The position numbers and the translations under genes were made by a program. A DNA stretch of 23,344 nucleotides from JBCBKZ01 sp039026975 (GTDB lineage Bacteria; Bacteroidota; Bacteroidia; J057). A model generated the notes under the pieces. The model saw nothing but the letters and a program-made list of their open reading frames with translations. It was not told the origin of the DNA and did not search any database. The stretch lies in contig JBCCLI010000057.1 in NCBI GenBank assembly GCA_039026975.1, positions 1 to 23,344 of the forward strand. The letters are read 5' to 3'. The first letter of the stretch is position 1. Every line of letters begins with the position of its first letter. Below, piece by piece: positions 14,806 through 23,000 of this stretch.

Positions 14806-15069
14806 TTATTTATGAGGAAGGTCCATACCGGATCCTGTTATCATAAAATGATACTCCTCTAGTTTATCTGTATCAAAGAATGCAGTGCGTTTATAATCCC
14901 CTACTGACTCATCAAAGTCCATTACCTGTAGCCAGCCTTTATCTACCATCGTTCGGATCTCGTCCTTAATCACTGCGGGAATGGCGTCTATTTCTTCCTC
15001 CAGGTTCCTAAATGACTCAGCCAGATAGGTAGCGCCTAATATAGCTTTCTGAACACTGTTTAATTCCAT
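14806..15069 (-). CDS. Small uncharacterised protein, possible winged-helix fold
   Basis: I do not recognise this protein. From the ATG at 15069, two bases after the stop of the GT2 gene, it has 87 residues; an upstream in-frame ATG at 15096 would overlap GT2 by 25 bases and is less likely. The first half is helical (MELNSVQKAILGATYLAESF, then EEIDAIPAVIKDEIRTMVDKGWL), and the second looks like two strands with an acidic turn (LQVMDFDESVGDYKRTAFFD) and a final short helix. Helices ending in VDKGWLQVM followed by a beta wing suggest a small winged-helix domain, which is an inference from pattern only. There is no signal peptide or membrane segment. It is the last gene of the flippase-like/GT2 cluster and lies 122 bases before the SpoIIE-type phosphatase gene. 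Confidence 0.75.
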   Translation of the reverse strand: MELNSVQKAILGATYLAESFRNLEEEIDAIPAVIKDEIRTMVDKGWLQVMDFDESVGDYKRTAFFDTDKLEEYHFMITGSGMDLPHK

Positions 15070-15071
15070 TC

Positions 15072-16205
15072 CTATGAAACTTTCCTCCCTTTCCAATTAT
15101 ATGCGTTAACCCTATTTCCGGCTATTCCCACCCATATCACATATACGATATATACTGGCTGGAGCAGCGGAAAATATTTCAGGAGGGGTAATTTATGAAA
15201 AAATTTGGCGGCGGTGAAAAGTATCCATAGATCAGGAATACTTTTCAGCAAGAACCATCCCAGGAGGATTCCCCATCCTTCCCTTTGATACAGACTTAGC
15301 CAGATCAGGACGGGAAGACTTATAAAGGCCAACAAAAATATAAGCTGTACTACATTGATCCTTCTGTCCAGGTAGGCCCTTGCCTTACTGACCCACCTGA
15401 GTCGCTGAGCCTTTAGGGCTTTCCAGGAGGCTAGCGCATATGTATGCACGATGGCTCTTCTATCCCTGGCAAAAGCTATGTCCCAATCAGTTTGCAAATT
15501 GATCTTTTGCATTAGTAGCTCATCATCTCCTGAGGCTATATGATCTACGCCCTGAAAGCCACCAACTTGTAGGAAGGCAGATTTTCTGTAGGCAAGATTA
15601 GCTCCATTACACATGGTAGGAAAGCCAAGCTGTATGGCACCTGCTCCCAATACTGAAAGCCCCATATACTCCATGGTCTGAAAAATGGATAGCATACCCC
15701 TCCCTTCTTCCAGTAGTACAGGCCCTGAGACCATACCCGTCCTGGGAGTAAAATAGCTGAGGAGGCTGGTTAACCATTCTCTTCCTACCCAACAATCCGC
15801 ATCTGTTTGGATAATGATATCTCCTTTACTAAGGGAAACTCCAAGGGCGATGGCCTGCTTTTTTTGACTATGGCCAGGATAATCCGCCATATTAATCACC
15901 CGTAGATTGGGAAACTCTCCAGTTAAGCCTGAGAGTATCTGAAGAGTAGTATCTGTGGAGTGGTCATTCAGACAGAGGACTTCATACTGGTTTGGAGAAA
16001 GGCTCTGCTGACAAACAGACCTGATACATTTCTCTAAGTGCTCCTCTTCATTACGTGCCGGGATGATAACAGAGAGGAAGACGATTTCAGAAGGTAGAGG
16101 GATCTCTGCGCCAGGTATGCGCAGGTAGGCCCATGTCATAAGGCAGGTATAGGCCGCATAAAACAGGATGGGGCCTAACAACAATAAGCTTAGCAGCATG
16201 GACAT
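15072..16205 (-). CDS. Membrane-anchored family 2 glycosyltransferase
   Basis: This 377-residue GT-A glycosyltransferase resembles membrane GT2 enzymes that build surface glycans or glycolipids. A transmembrane segment (about 5-27) precedes the catalytic domain: FLSVIIPARNEEEHLEKCIRS (43-63), NDHSTDTTLQ (80-89), IIQTDADCWVG (131-141) with the DxD at D135-D137, an NGANLAYRKSAF acceptor region (200-211), SGDDELL (225-231) supplying the likely catalytic base, and QRLRW (267-271), the QxxRW motif typical of processive or polymer-forming members. Three to four hydrophobic segments follow (about 283-305, 309-331, 345-362), ending in WKGRKVS. The gene lies 26 bases after the flippase-like gene and 2 bases before the small-protein gene, so the three are one operon. 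Donor and acceptor sugars cannot be read from the sequence. Confidence 0.92.
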   Translation of the reverse strand: MSMLLSLLLLGPILFYAAYTCLMTWAYLRIPGAEIPLPSEIVFLSVIIPARNEEEHLEKCIRSVCQQSLSPNQYEVLCLNDHSTDTTLQILSGLTGEFPNLRVINMADYPGHSQKKQAIALGVSLSKGDIIIQTDADCWVGREWLTSLLSYFTPRTGMVSGPVLLEEGRGMLSIFQTMEYMGLSVLGAGAIQLGFPTMCNGANLAYRKSAFLQVGGFQGVDHIASGDDELLMQKINLQTDWDIAFARDRRAIVHTYALASWKALKAQRLRWVSKARAYLDRRINVVQLIFLLAFISLPVLIWLSLYQREGWGILLGWFLLKSIPDLWILFTAAKFFHKLPLLKYFPLLQPVYIVYVIWVGIAGNRVNAYNWKGRKVS

Positions 16206-16231
16206 ATAAGCAATCTATGAAGTGTGAGATA

Positions 16232-17209
16232 TCATCCCAAAGAAGGGCGTATTTTCGCATTTTTCTCCATCTTCCTTTCTACTTGCCAGTAACATATGAG
16301 TCCTATGAAAGCGGGCATTACGAGGTTTATGATAAATAAAATGAGCGTAGCTACTAGCACGGGAAAAATGGGAATATCCATCCACTGAGCTACAGCTATG
16401 GCTACAGACTCTCTGACTCCTATATCTGCAAAAGCTAGGGAAGGAAGGAAAGACCGCATTCCAAAAATAAGACTTATTAAAGCCGTGAGCTCCAGCCAAT
16501 GTTGAGGGAGGCCCATGGATATAAGCAGAAGAATATACTGAAGAGAAAAGATGAGGTATCTACCTAGGCTTACTCCTAATAACTTAGCCCATAAGCTAGT
16601 GGGAACATCCAGGAAGGCTAAGTATATTTCTAACAGGGCTTTTCTTTTCTGGAGAAAGGTATGTTTTCTTCCCAGGTGTACCTTTTTGATAAAGAGAAGA
16701 CCCAGCCATGCTGCAATAACCAGCAAAGGAGGTAAATAGACCGGAATGCCTGAAGCTGCTACCTGAGGAAAAAATGCTAGCCACAACAACCCAAAACAAC
16801 TTAAGCTCACTAACATTTGGGTAAGCCTCCCCGCACTTAACAAGGTACCTCCCCTAATCCAGTGGGAAGCAGGAAGCTGATGCATCCTACCGGGAAATTC
16901 GCCTATCCTCCCAGGCATCCATAGTCCTAATCCTAAGCCTACCAGCACAGACCTAAACGCAGTTCTTAAGGACTGACTTATGCCCAGATGGGCCAGAGAG
17001 AGTTTCCACTTACTAGCTTCCAGGGATAGATTCACTGCCACTAGTCCCATACTCAGGACGGCTAGCATGGGAAAGTGGATCAGCGTCTCTCCCTCTGCTG
17101 GAAGGTGTATCCAGCTTTCATGTGTCCTAATTTGGTAGATGACCCAAATGATGGCACATAAGGTGAGAGGTAACTTTATCCATTTTGTCAGATAGCTGTA
17201 TGATTTCAC
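16232..17209 (-). CDS. Flippase-like integral membrane protein (LPG-synthase TM / YbhN / UPF0104 family)
   Basis: This 325-residue polytopic protein has about seven or eight hydrophobic segments and no soluble domain. The family signature is visible: GLWMPGRIGEFPGRMHQL (96-112), matching the PxRxGE..GR motif of the lysylphosphatidylglycerol synthase TM region family, and FADIGVRESVAIAVAQ near residue 260-275, which is the other conserved block. Proteins of this family lacking the aminoacyl-transferase domain are annotated as flippase-like and are thought to move lipids or lipid-linked sugars; this one has no such domain. The start is a GTG at 17209, divergent from ruvC. It leads an operon with a GT2 glycosyltransferase and a small protein, which fits a role in moving or exposing the GT2 product, an inference from context only. 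Confidence 0.87.
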   Translation of the reverse strand: MKSYSYLTKWIKLPLTLCAIIWVIYQIRTHESWIHLPAEGETLIHFPMLAVLSMGLVAVNLSLEASKWKLSLAHLGISQSLRTAFRSVLVGLGLGLWMPGRIGEFPGRMHQLPASHWIRGGTLLSAGRLTQMLVSLSCFGLLWLAFFPQVAASGIPVYLPPLLVIAAWLGLLFIKKVHLGRKHTFLQKRKALLEIYLAFLDVPTSLWAKLLGVSLGRYLIFSLQYILLLISMGLPQHWLELTALISLIFGMRSFLPSLAFADIGVRESVAIAVAQWMDIPIFPVLVATLILFIINLVMPAFIGLICYWQVERKMEKNAKIRPSLG

Positions 17210-17304
17210 AGACTAAGGTATTTCTGGCTAAAGTAAGCGGAAGTTCTCAGCTACTCAATGTACTTAAGGGAGATTACTTACTAATTGCGTACCTTTCTAT
17301 GGAT

Positions 17305-17859
17305 ATGAGTAGAATCATACTAGGGATAGATCCGGGAACTGCGGTAACAGGATACGGCATTATTAGCTGTGAGGGGAAAAAGATGTCTCTCATAAGCTGT
17401 GGGGTCATTCATGTAGGGAAGTACAAGCTTTCTCATGCAGAGAAACTCAAAAAAATCTTTGAAAGAACTACAGCCCTAATTAAAGAATACAAGCCACATG
17501 AGATGGCAGTAGAGGCCCCTTTTCAAGGAAAGAACATACAAGCCACCTTAAAACTGGGGCGTGCCCAGGGAGTAGCTATGACCGCTGCTATGATTCACGA
17601 CCTACCTGTTTTTGAGTATGCTCCCAGAAAAGTGAAGCTAGCTGTTACGGGAAGGGGAACTGCCAGTAAGGAGCAGGTAGCCAGTATGCTGGTTAGCCTA
17701 TTTACCTTTGAAGAGAAAGTCTCTTTTATGGATGCTACAGATGGACTTGCAGTGGCTGTTTGCCACTTTTATCAGGGGAATGCTATTCCGGCTGCATCTG
17801 GGAAAAAGGGTTGGTCTTCCTTCCTGAAAGATAATCCTAATAGGATAAAGAAAAGATAG
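17305..17859 (+). CDS. ruvC: Holliday junction resolvase RuvC
   Basis: RuvC is the dimeric endonuclease that cuts Holliday junctions symmetrically in recombination repair, working with RuvAB. From the ATG at 17305 it has 184 residues (MSRIILGIDPGTAVTGYGII), matching the family start; an ATG at 17299 adds two residues, and the frame stays open further upstream to 17185, where it would run into the divergent flippase gene. The four acidic catalytic positions are all present: D9 in GIDPGT, E70 in AVEAPF, and D143 and D146 in MDATDGLAVAVCH. The segments NIQATLKLGRAQGV (77-90) and YAPRKVKLAVTGRGTASKEQV (105-125) match the DNA-binding and helical regions. ruvA and ruvB are not in the window. Its stop lies 8 bases from that of the convergent HIT gene. 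Confidence 0.97.
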   Translation: MSRIILGIDPGTAVTGYGIISCEGKKMSLISCGVIHVGKYKLSHAEKLKKIFERTTALIKEYKPHEMAVEAPFQGKNIQATLKLGRAQGVAMTAAMIHDLPVFEYAPRKVKLAVTGRGTASKEQVASMLVSLFTFEEKVSFMDATDGLAVAVCHFYQGNAIPAASGKKGWSSFLKDNPNRIKKR

Positions 17860-17867
17860 CCCCTCCT

Positions 17868-18260
17868 TTATAGCTTAGCCCTAATGTCTGCCGCTATGGA
17901 CTCGAACTCTTCAGGGCTGAAGCGTTGTTTAGGCTTCATGAAGTTCAGATCTGAGACAGAATTAATAGGGACCAGATGTATGTGGGCATGAGGTACTTCC
18001 AACCCTACTACTGCTGTGCCTATACGCTTACAGGGAACTGCTTTCTCTATGGCCTTCCCTACTTCTCTGGCAAACAAGTGTAGTCCAATGTACTGATCAT
18101 CCGTTAGGTCAAACAGGTAGTCAACCTCTTCTTTAGGGATAACCAGGGTATGCCCCTTCATGAGAGGGTTTATATCAAGAAAAGCTAGAAAGTCTTCTGT
18201 CTCTGCTACTTTGAAACAGGGAATTTCTCCTTTTACAATTTTAGTGAAGATAGAGGCCAT
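17868..18260 (-). CDS. HIT family protein (HinT-like nucleotide hydrolase)
   Basis: This 130-residue protein belongs to the histidine triad superfamily, whose HinT branch hydrolyses purine nucleoside phosphoramidates and acyl-AMP adducts such as lysyl-AMP. The diagnostic HxHxH motif is VPHAHIHLVPI (89-99) with His91, His93 and His95, preceded by a conserved NPLMKGHTLVIPKEE stretch (31-45) and LAFLDI (25-30). The usual N-terminal CIFCKI is replaced by SIFTKIVKGEIP, so the cysteine pair that can bind zinc in some HinT proteins is absent. Length is typical and there is no signal peptide, so it should be cytosolic. The gene follows greA on the minus strand, a common pairing in Bacteroidota, but a strong terminator between them suggests at least partly separate transcripts. 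Confidence 0.95.
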   Translation of the reverse strand: MASIFTKIVKGEIPCFKVAETEDFLAFLDINPLMKGHTLVIPKEEVDYLFDLTDDQYIGLHLFAREVGKAIEKAVPCKRIGTAVVGLEVPHAHIHLVPINSVSDLNFMKPKQRFSPEEFESIAADIRAKL

Positions 18261-18316
18261 AAGTGGGGAAACTGAAATAGTTTATAGGTCAATATACTTA
18301 TTCTCAACTAGGACCC

Positions 18317-18353
18317 TAAAAAAGAGACAGGTTCTCTGAAACCAGAGAACCTG
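18317..18353 (-). terminator. Rho-independent terminator of greA
   Basis: CAGGTTCTCTG (18328-18338) and CAGAGAACCTG (18343-18353) are exact reverse complements with a 4-base loop, an 11-bp stem. On the minus strand TCTC and six Ts follow (complement of 18317-18327). It lies 19 bases after the greA stop. Confidence 0.93.
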
Positions 18354-18371
18354 CATGATATGTTAGAATAA

Positions 18372-18848
18372 TTATTCTCTGGTGATATCCAGAATTTCCA
18401 TTTCTAGAACTCCTGCAGGGATGTTAATATCCACTACATCCCCTATCTCCTTCCCTAGTAATGCTTTTCCTACGGGAGACTTAACAGAAATTTTTCCTTC
18501 TTTTAGATTAGCTTCCTGTTCAGCTACAAGGGTATATTTCATAACGGCATTATTTTTCAAATTCTTCACTTTAACAGTGGAGAGAATATAGGCCTTACTC
18601 ATATCAATTTCATCCTCATTGATGATACGAGAGTTAGCAATAACACCTTCGAGCTTAGAGATTTTTACTTCCAGAAGGCCCTGTGCTTCTTTAGCGGCAT
18701 CATACTCAGCATTTTCACTGAGGTCCCCCTTCTCACGAGCTTCCTGAATTTGGCGGGCTATTTCCGTTCTACCATTACCTTTAAGGTCAGCTAGTTCCTG
18801 CCTAAGTTTTTCATACCCTTCTTTAGTTAAATAAGTGGTTTCACTCAT
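18372..18848 (-). CDS. greA: Transcription elongation factor GreA
   Basis: GreA rescues backtracked RNA polymerase by stimulating cleavage of the nascent transcript through the secondary channel. The 158-residue length is standard. The N-terminal coiled coil (about 8-75) carries the acidic tip at EAREKGDLSENAEYDAAKEAQ with D42 and E45 matching the two catalytic acidic residues of E. coli GreA (D41, E44). The C-terminal FKBP-like domain shows YTLVAEQEANLKEGKISVKS, then PVGKALLGKEIGDVVDINIPAG, and ends EMEILDI. It is clearly GreA rather than GreB by the C-terminal wording and neutral overall charge. The ATG at 18848 gives the usual MSETTYLTKEGYEKL start. It sits between a terminator of the PorV-like gene upstream and its own terminator downstream, so it is probably monocistronic. 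Confidence 0.97.
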   Translation of the reverse strand: MSETTYLTKEGYEKLRQELADLKGNGRTEIARQIQEAREKGDLSENAEYDAAKEAQGLLEVKISKLEGVIANSRIINEDEIDMSKAYILSTVKVKNLKNNAVMKYTLVAEQEANLKEGKISVKSPVGKALLGKEIGDVVDINIPAGVLEMEILDITRE

Positions 18849-18942
18849 AGCTGATCAATTAATGATTTAAAAAAGTATAGTGTAAGCCTCGTATCACCTG
18901 CTTTTGGGGCAGGAAGAAAGGTTACATTATTAGTTAAATGAG

Positions 18943-18978
18943 AAAAAAAAATTACTGGACCAACCAAGTGGTTAATCC
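18943..18978 (-). terminator. Terminator after the PorV-like gene
   Basis: Minus-strand bases complementary to 18957-18978 fold into about nine pairs, including two G-T wobbles, with a 4-base loop; the outer pairs are GGA/TCC and the inner AACC/GGTT. After five bases a run of eight or nine Ts follows (complement of 18943-18951). It lies 27 bases past the stop at 19005. Confidence 0.7.
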
Positions 18979-19004
18979 AATATAACATTCGTGAGTAAAC
19001 TTTA

Positions 19005-20081
19005 TTAAATGTCTATACGCGCTCCCAGAACCAATGTTCCATTAAATGGGCTTGTAGGCCTGAAACTCACGTCGAAGGAAAACTTCGAATAAACCGGGTT
19101 TCCTTCTATGTTTCTTCTACCAGTCTTAAAGGGAACTTGAAATGTAGATCCAAATGCCCAACCAGTAAAAGCGGTATATCTACCATCGAATATGTCATCA
19201 AATATACCATTTTCATAGAGAAAACTACCACGTAATACTACATAATCTTTGTATTTGTAGGTCAAACCGAGGCCAAACTGATCAAAATAGAACGCATTTG
19301 AGAGAAATGAACCCAAAATGGTAAAGGTATGCTGGTCTCCTGCAAAGAAGTCAAGAGAACCCCCCATACTTAAAGATGCGGGTAATTCAAAGTCTGCTGC
19401 AGGCAGGTTGACCGTAGTAGTGAAGGCATTTCCTGGCTCCAAGATGACCCTGTCAGAGAGACCATCTCCCGTATACTTCATTTTAGGCCCTACGTTTCTA
19501 AGAGAAATACCTAGCTTTAGCCTGTCTCTATCTCCTGTGCGGTACTGTATGCCTGCGTCAAAGGCTACCCCATTAGTCCTAACCTCCGGGGTAGAGGTAT
19601 GGATAATTCTGACTGTTCCTCCTACGTAAATTCTGTCTGTAAATTGACGTGCATAGGACAGCCCTATATTTAGCATAGTGGGGCTGAATGTTCCTAATGT
19701 TCCGTCTGGCTGATCTGCCGTAGTTCTGATAAATTCTCCCAGGCTAAAAGCATTCACAGCTACTCCCATGACTCCACCTGAGGGACCAAGGGACTGTGAA
19801 AACCCGAAGCTGTTAATGTCTATTTCTGATCCCATTAACCAAAAGGTATGGGAGAATAAAAGCTCTGTTCCTTCTGTGGTGCCTATTCCTGCTGGATTTA
19901 CTGCATTTGCTTCTATCCCGCTGGAACTGCCAATATCAATCCCATTTATCCCAGAACTTCTAGGCCAGGAGTTAATCATTAACTCCATGGCTCCTGCCTG
20001 CCCAACTCTCTCTGGTTGCCCTAAGCAGAGCCCTGACCACATCACACAAGTCAAACACAATAATCGTATGAGCTGCTTCAT
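19005..20081 (-). CDS. PorV/PorQ-family outer-membrane beta-barrel protein (T9SS-associated)
   Basis: This protein of 358 residues (ATG at 20081, MKQLIRLLCLT) has a signal peptide ending near GLCLG-QPE, so it is exported. A GTG at 20087 overlapping the upstream stop is an alternative start. After PERVGQAGAMELMINSWPRSS comes ANAVNPAGIG, the typical N-terminal pattern of PorV/PorQ (FadL-like) barrels in which a new-protein segment follows a small helix. The remainder alternates amphipathic beta strands such as LNIGLSYARQF, IYVGGTVRII, LKLGISLRNVGP and LTYKYKDYVVLRGSFLY, ending in LVLGARIDI with a beta-barrel-type terminal strand. PorV collects T9SS cargo from the translocon and PorQ helps attachment; which role applies here cannot be told. 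It directly follows the large secreted protein gene with a stop/start distance of 5 bases, so the two work together. Confidence 0.85.
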   Translation of the reverse strand: MKQLIRLLCLTCVMWSGLCLGQPERVGQAGAMELMINSWPRSSGINGIDIGSSSGIEANAVNPAGIGTTEGTELLFSHTFWLMGSEIDINSFGFSQSLGPSGGVMGVAVNAFSLGEFIRTTADQPDGTLGTFSPTMLNIGLSYARQFTDRIYVGGTVRIIHTSTPEVRTNGVAFDAGIQYRTGDRDRLKLGISLRNVGPKMKYTGDGLSDRVILEPGNAFTTTVNLPAADFELPASLSMGGSLDFFAGDQHTFTILGSFLSNAFYFDQFGLGLTYKYKDYVVLRGSFLYENGIFDDIFDGRYTAFTGWAFGSTFQVPFKTGRRNIEGNPVYSKFSFDVSFRPTSPFNGTLVLGARIDI

Positions 20082-20086
20082 AATCA

Positions 20087-23000
20087 CTAAAATGAATCCA
20101 AGTCTATCTGACGCATAACCGCAAACATCTTGAGAATTTTTTCCCCCAGGTCAAACGCATCTATATGTATGATATAAACCCCACTGGCTACTGGTACTCC
20201 TGAATGATTCTTTAAATCCCAGTCCTGGTCAGGTTCATCTGAGTCTTTATTGAACTGCCTCACCAATTGCCCATTCAGGGTGAAAATGCTTATCCGACAT
20301 TTTTGCGGCAGATTGGTAATCTTAATTCTATTATCTAACTGGCCTGTCTCATAGGCGGAATACGCGTAATAAGGATTAGGAACTACCAGCGCCTTATCTA
20401 ATGCATTTTTAGCCACATCTTCCACCCCTAACTGGGCAGCAAGATCTACTGTATTAAAGGTAAAGGCTGGTATATCTGCCTGTCCAGGTCTAGACCTGAA
20501 GGGTTGGTTCACACGTAGAGAAACCCTGGCATCTGTAGGAATCTGAGAAGGGGTAAGTAAGTCTACACTTGGGCTTATTAGTGGGATCCCTACCCATGCT
20601 ACATTTTTGTACACATCTGCCAAATTATTTCCAGTTCTATCAAAGAAGATAGTGTTTGATAATCCACCTGTTCCAGCTTCATCAGCATTCTGGAGAATAT
20701 CTTCCTGGCTGATCATCTCATCATAACGGGTATTAGATATGTAAACGTAATGTCTACCTCCTACTCTATCCAGGTTTTGACCAAACTCACTGGTGGGGTT
20801 GAAAATCATATCATCCCCATTATTCACTTTGTCCCACTCACTCTCTCCAAAGAATATATTTAGGCGCTCTCCTGTATTCACATTGATAGCGTAGCCCGGA
20901 AACCAGCTCTTACCGTGATTTTCCAGGGATCTAGGCTGCTCTCCATCTGTATTTCCTTCCCTGTTTACGCTCCCTTTCCATTTAGCTGATAAGGGCCATG
21001 CGCCTGAGCCTAAATTAGAGTTAGGACTGGTTTCTACTACTATACAGCGGGACCACTTGGTGATATCACTGGTGAAGACTATGTCTACATCTGGTAATTC
21101 TCCTAAATCTATCAGGTCCTGAACGCCTATCCCTCTGTTATTAGTTACCAGTCCTACAGGTAGGCCTGGACCTATGGCTCCTCCTCCTATAGGATCATTA
21201 TTAAAGCTTCTGGCTAAGGCATAAGGGCCCCATCTACCCCCTAAAATTGTCTCAAAATCTCCATTCTTATCAAACAGCCTTTCTGCTTTAAACTGGTTCT
21301 CATCTCTTTCATCTGACTGTATCCAGTTCCAGACACCATTTAATATATTATCATTATCCTGAAGACCATCTAGCCAGGGCTGTGCTGGATCTGCAAAGGT
21401 AAGTTCTCCTCCTAATACTCCTGAGCTTCCATCTATATCCAGGGTATCACCTGCCGGGATAACATCCTCTACAGAGATAGAAAATCCATGTCCTTCTATG
21501 ACCCTTTCCGTTCCACTAAGGGGTTCAGGTCTGGATACTACAGCCAGGTTACTATTAGGATCATTTCTTTCCACATAGGTAGCTGTAAATAGGGGAGAAT
21601 ATGGGCCTGCCTCCGTAGCACTTTCTAGCAAGGTCCATTCAGCAAAGGTGGAGTCTATGACTTGGGTTCCATTAGTTAGGTCTTCAGAGATTATTTCTCT
21701 CTCCACAAATCTCCTTCCTTCAACTTCTACCCTGTAAAAACTAGATTTTATGGTCTTTGGGTCTACTACTTTTACATCAATAGGGGATGAGCCAGACTGA
21801 TAGGTAATTCTGTCAGTAATGAATGGCGACTGAAGAATTCTGTTTTCTGTCTCTTCTGTAATCCGTGTAAAAATCCCACCATTACCTATACCTGACACTT
21901 GGCTTACTTCTAGCCCATCTCCATACTCAGCCTGTATGACAGTTCCTCTCTCTTCAAATTCTATAGGATGTGGTAAGGCCGCTGTGGCTCTGAAAAAGCG
22001 GTTTCCCGGGACAAACTTCCTGCCGTCAGAAGCGGTATCATTATAGGCGTAAGCAATGACAGCATAGTAGTAGGTGGTGTAGTTCTTTAGGCCATTATCT
22101 GCTCCCAAGGCAAATAGATCTTTATCTACCTGGACGGAATGAAAAATGCCCTCATCCTCTCCCTGAACCATTACTTCTTCAGTAATGACAGGTTGATTCA
22201 GACCTTCTACCGCTGTTTCTTGGGTATTCACAATAGTCCCTATGCCATCCTTAATATCACATTGAGTAACTATCCTAGCCCTATCTGGATCATCCAATTC
22301 ATTAGGGCCTACGGTGGCATCTGTTAACTGATAGAGAATGTATCCCTGGAAGGTAAATACCGAGTCAGATACATTATTAGCTTTTAATACTGGATCAGCC
22401 TGTGCATAAGATTCATTAAAGTTATTCCTGACATCTCTGAGGGCTTCATCATAGCCCCAGCGGATCACTAACTCTCTGTCATACTCTGAAATCTGAAGCT
22501 CAGGTGCATCTGGTCCATCAAGAAGGGTAAAATCATTATCAAACAATGCCTGGGCAATATCATCTGCTTCCAGTAGCTCACAAACAGAGCCAAACTGGTC
22601 ATTAAAGAAACCTCTGGCCCAGACTACTCCTGTTATAATCTCATTTACTGCTCCCGGCTGTAAGGTGAAAGGACCTGCACTTTGGAGAAATCTTCTATCC
22701 TGATTTTTAGGGTTTCCAGCCAGGTCCTCTGTCCATCCTGTATTAAAGCAGGCATCCCCAGGAAACATAAAGTTCGAAGGGTTTCCTGGACTAGAGGGCC
22801 CATATCCAGTCCCTTCCCCTCCATTGGAGAAATTATCTACTATGGGAGTTCCATCTTTCCAGAGGCCCGTCAGATAATTGTAATAGTGCTGAGCTACCTC
22901 AGGGTTACCTGTCAGGGAGAAATCATTATTATAATAGACAAATTTAGACATGATGATGGTCTCATTAGGTTCATCAATGAGTCCGTCTTTATCATTATCT

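Noticed and set aside
16215..16499. 94-codon frame in another phase of the flippase-like gene, minus strand
   Set aside because: The main frame carries the conserved FADIGVRE block of the family; this frame shows no domain and is an overlap by chance.
17185..17304. Upstream extension of the ruvC frame
   Set aside because: RuvC proteins begin a few residues before GIDPGT; the longer frame would overlap the divergent flippase-like gene.
19318..19629. 103-codon plus-strand frame opposite the PorV-like gene
   Set aside because: Antisense to a beta-barrel gene with clear signatures; composition reflects the opposite strand's codons.
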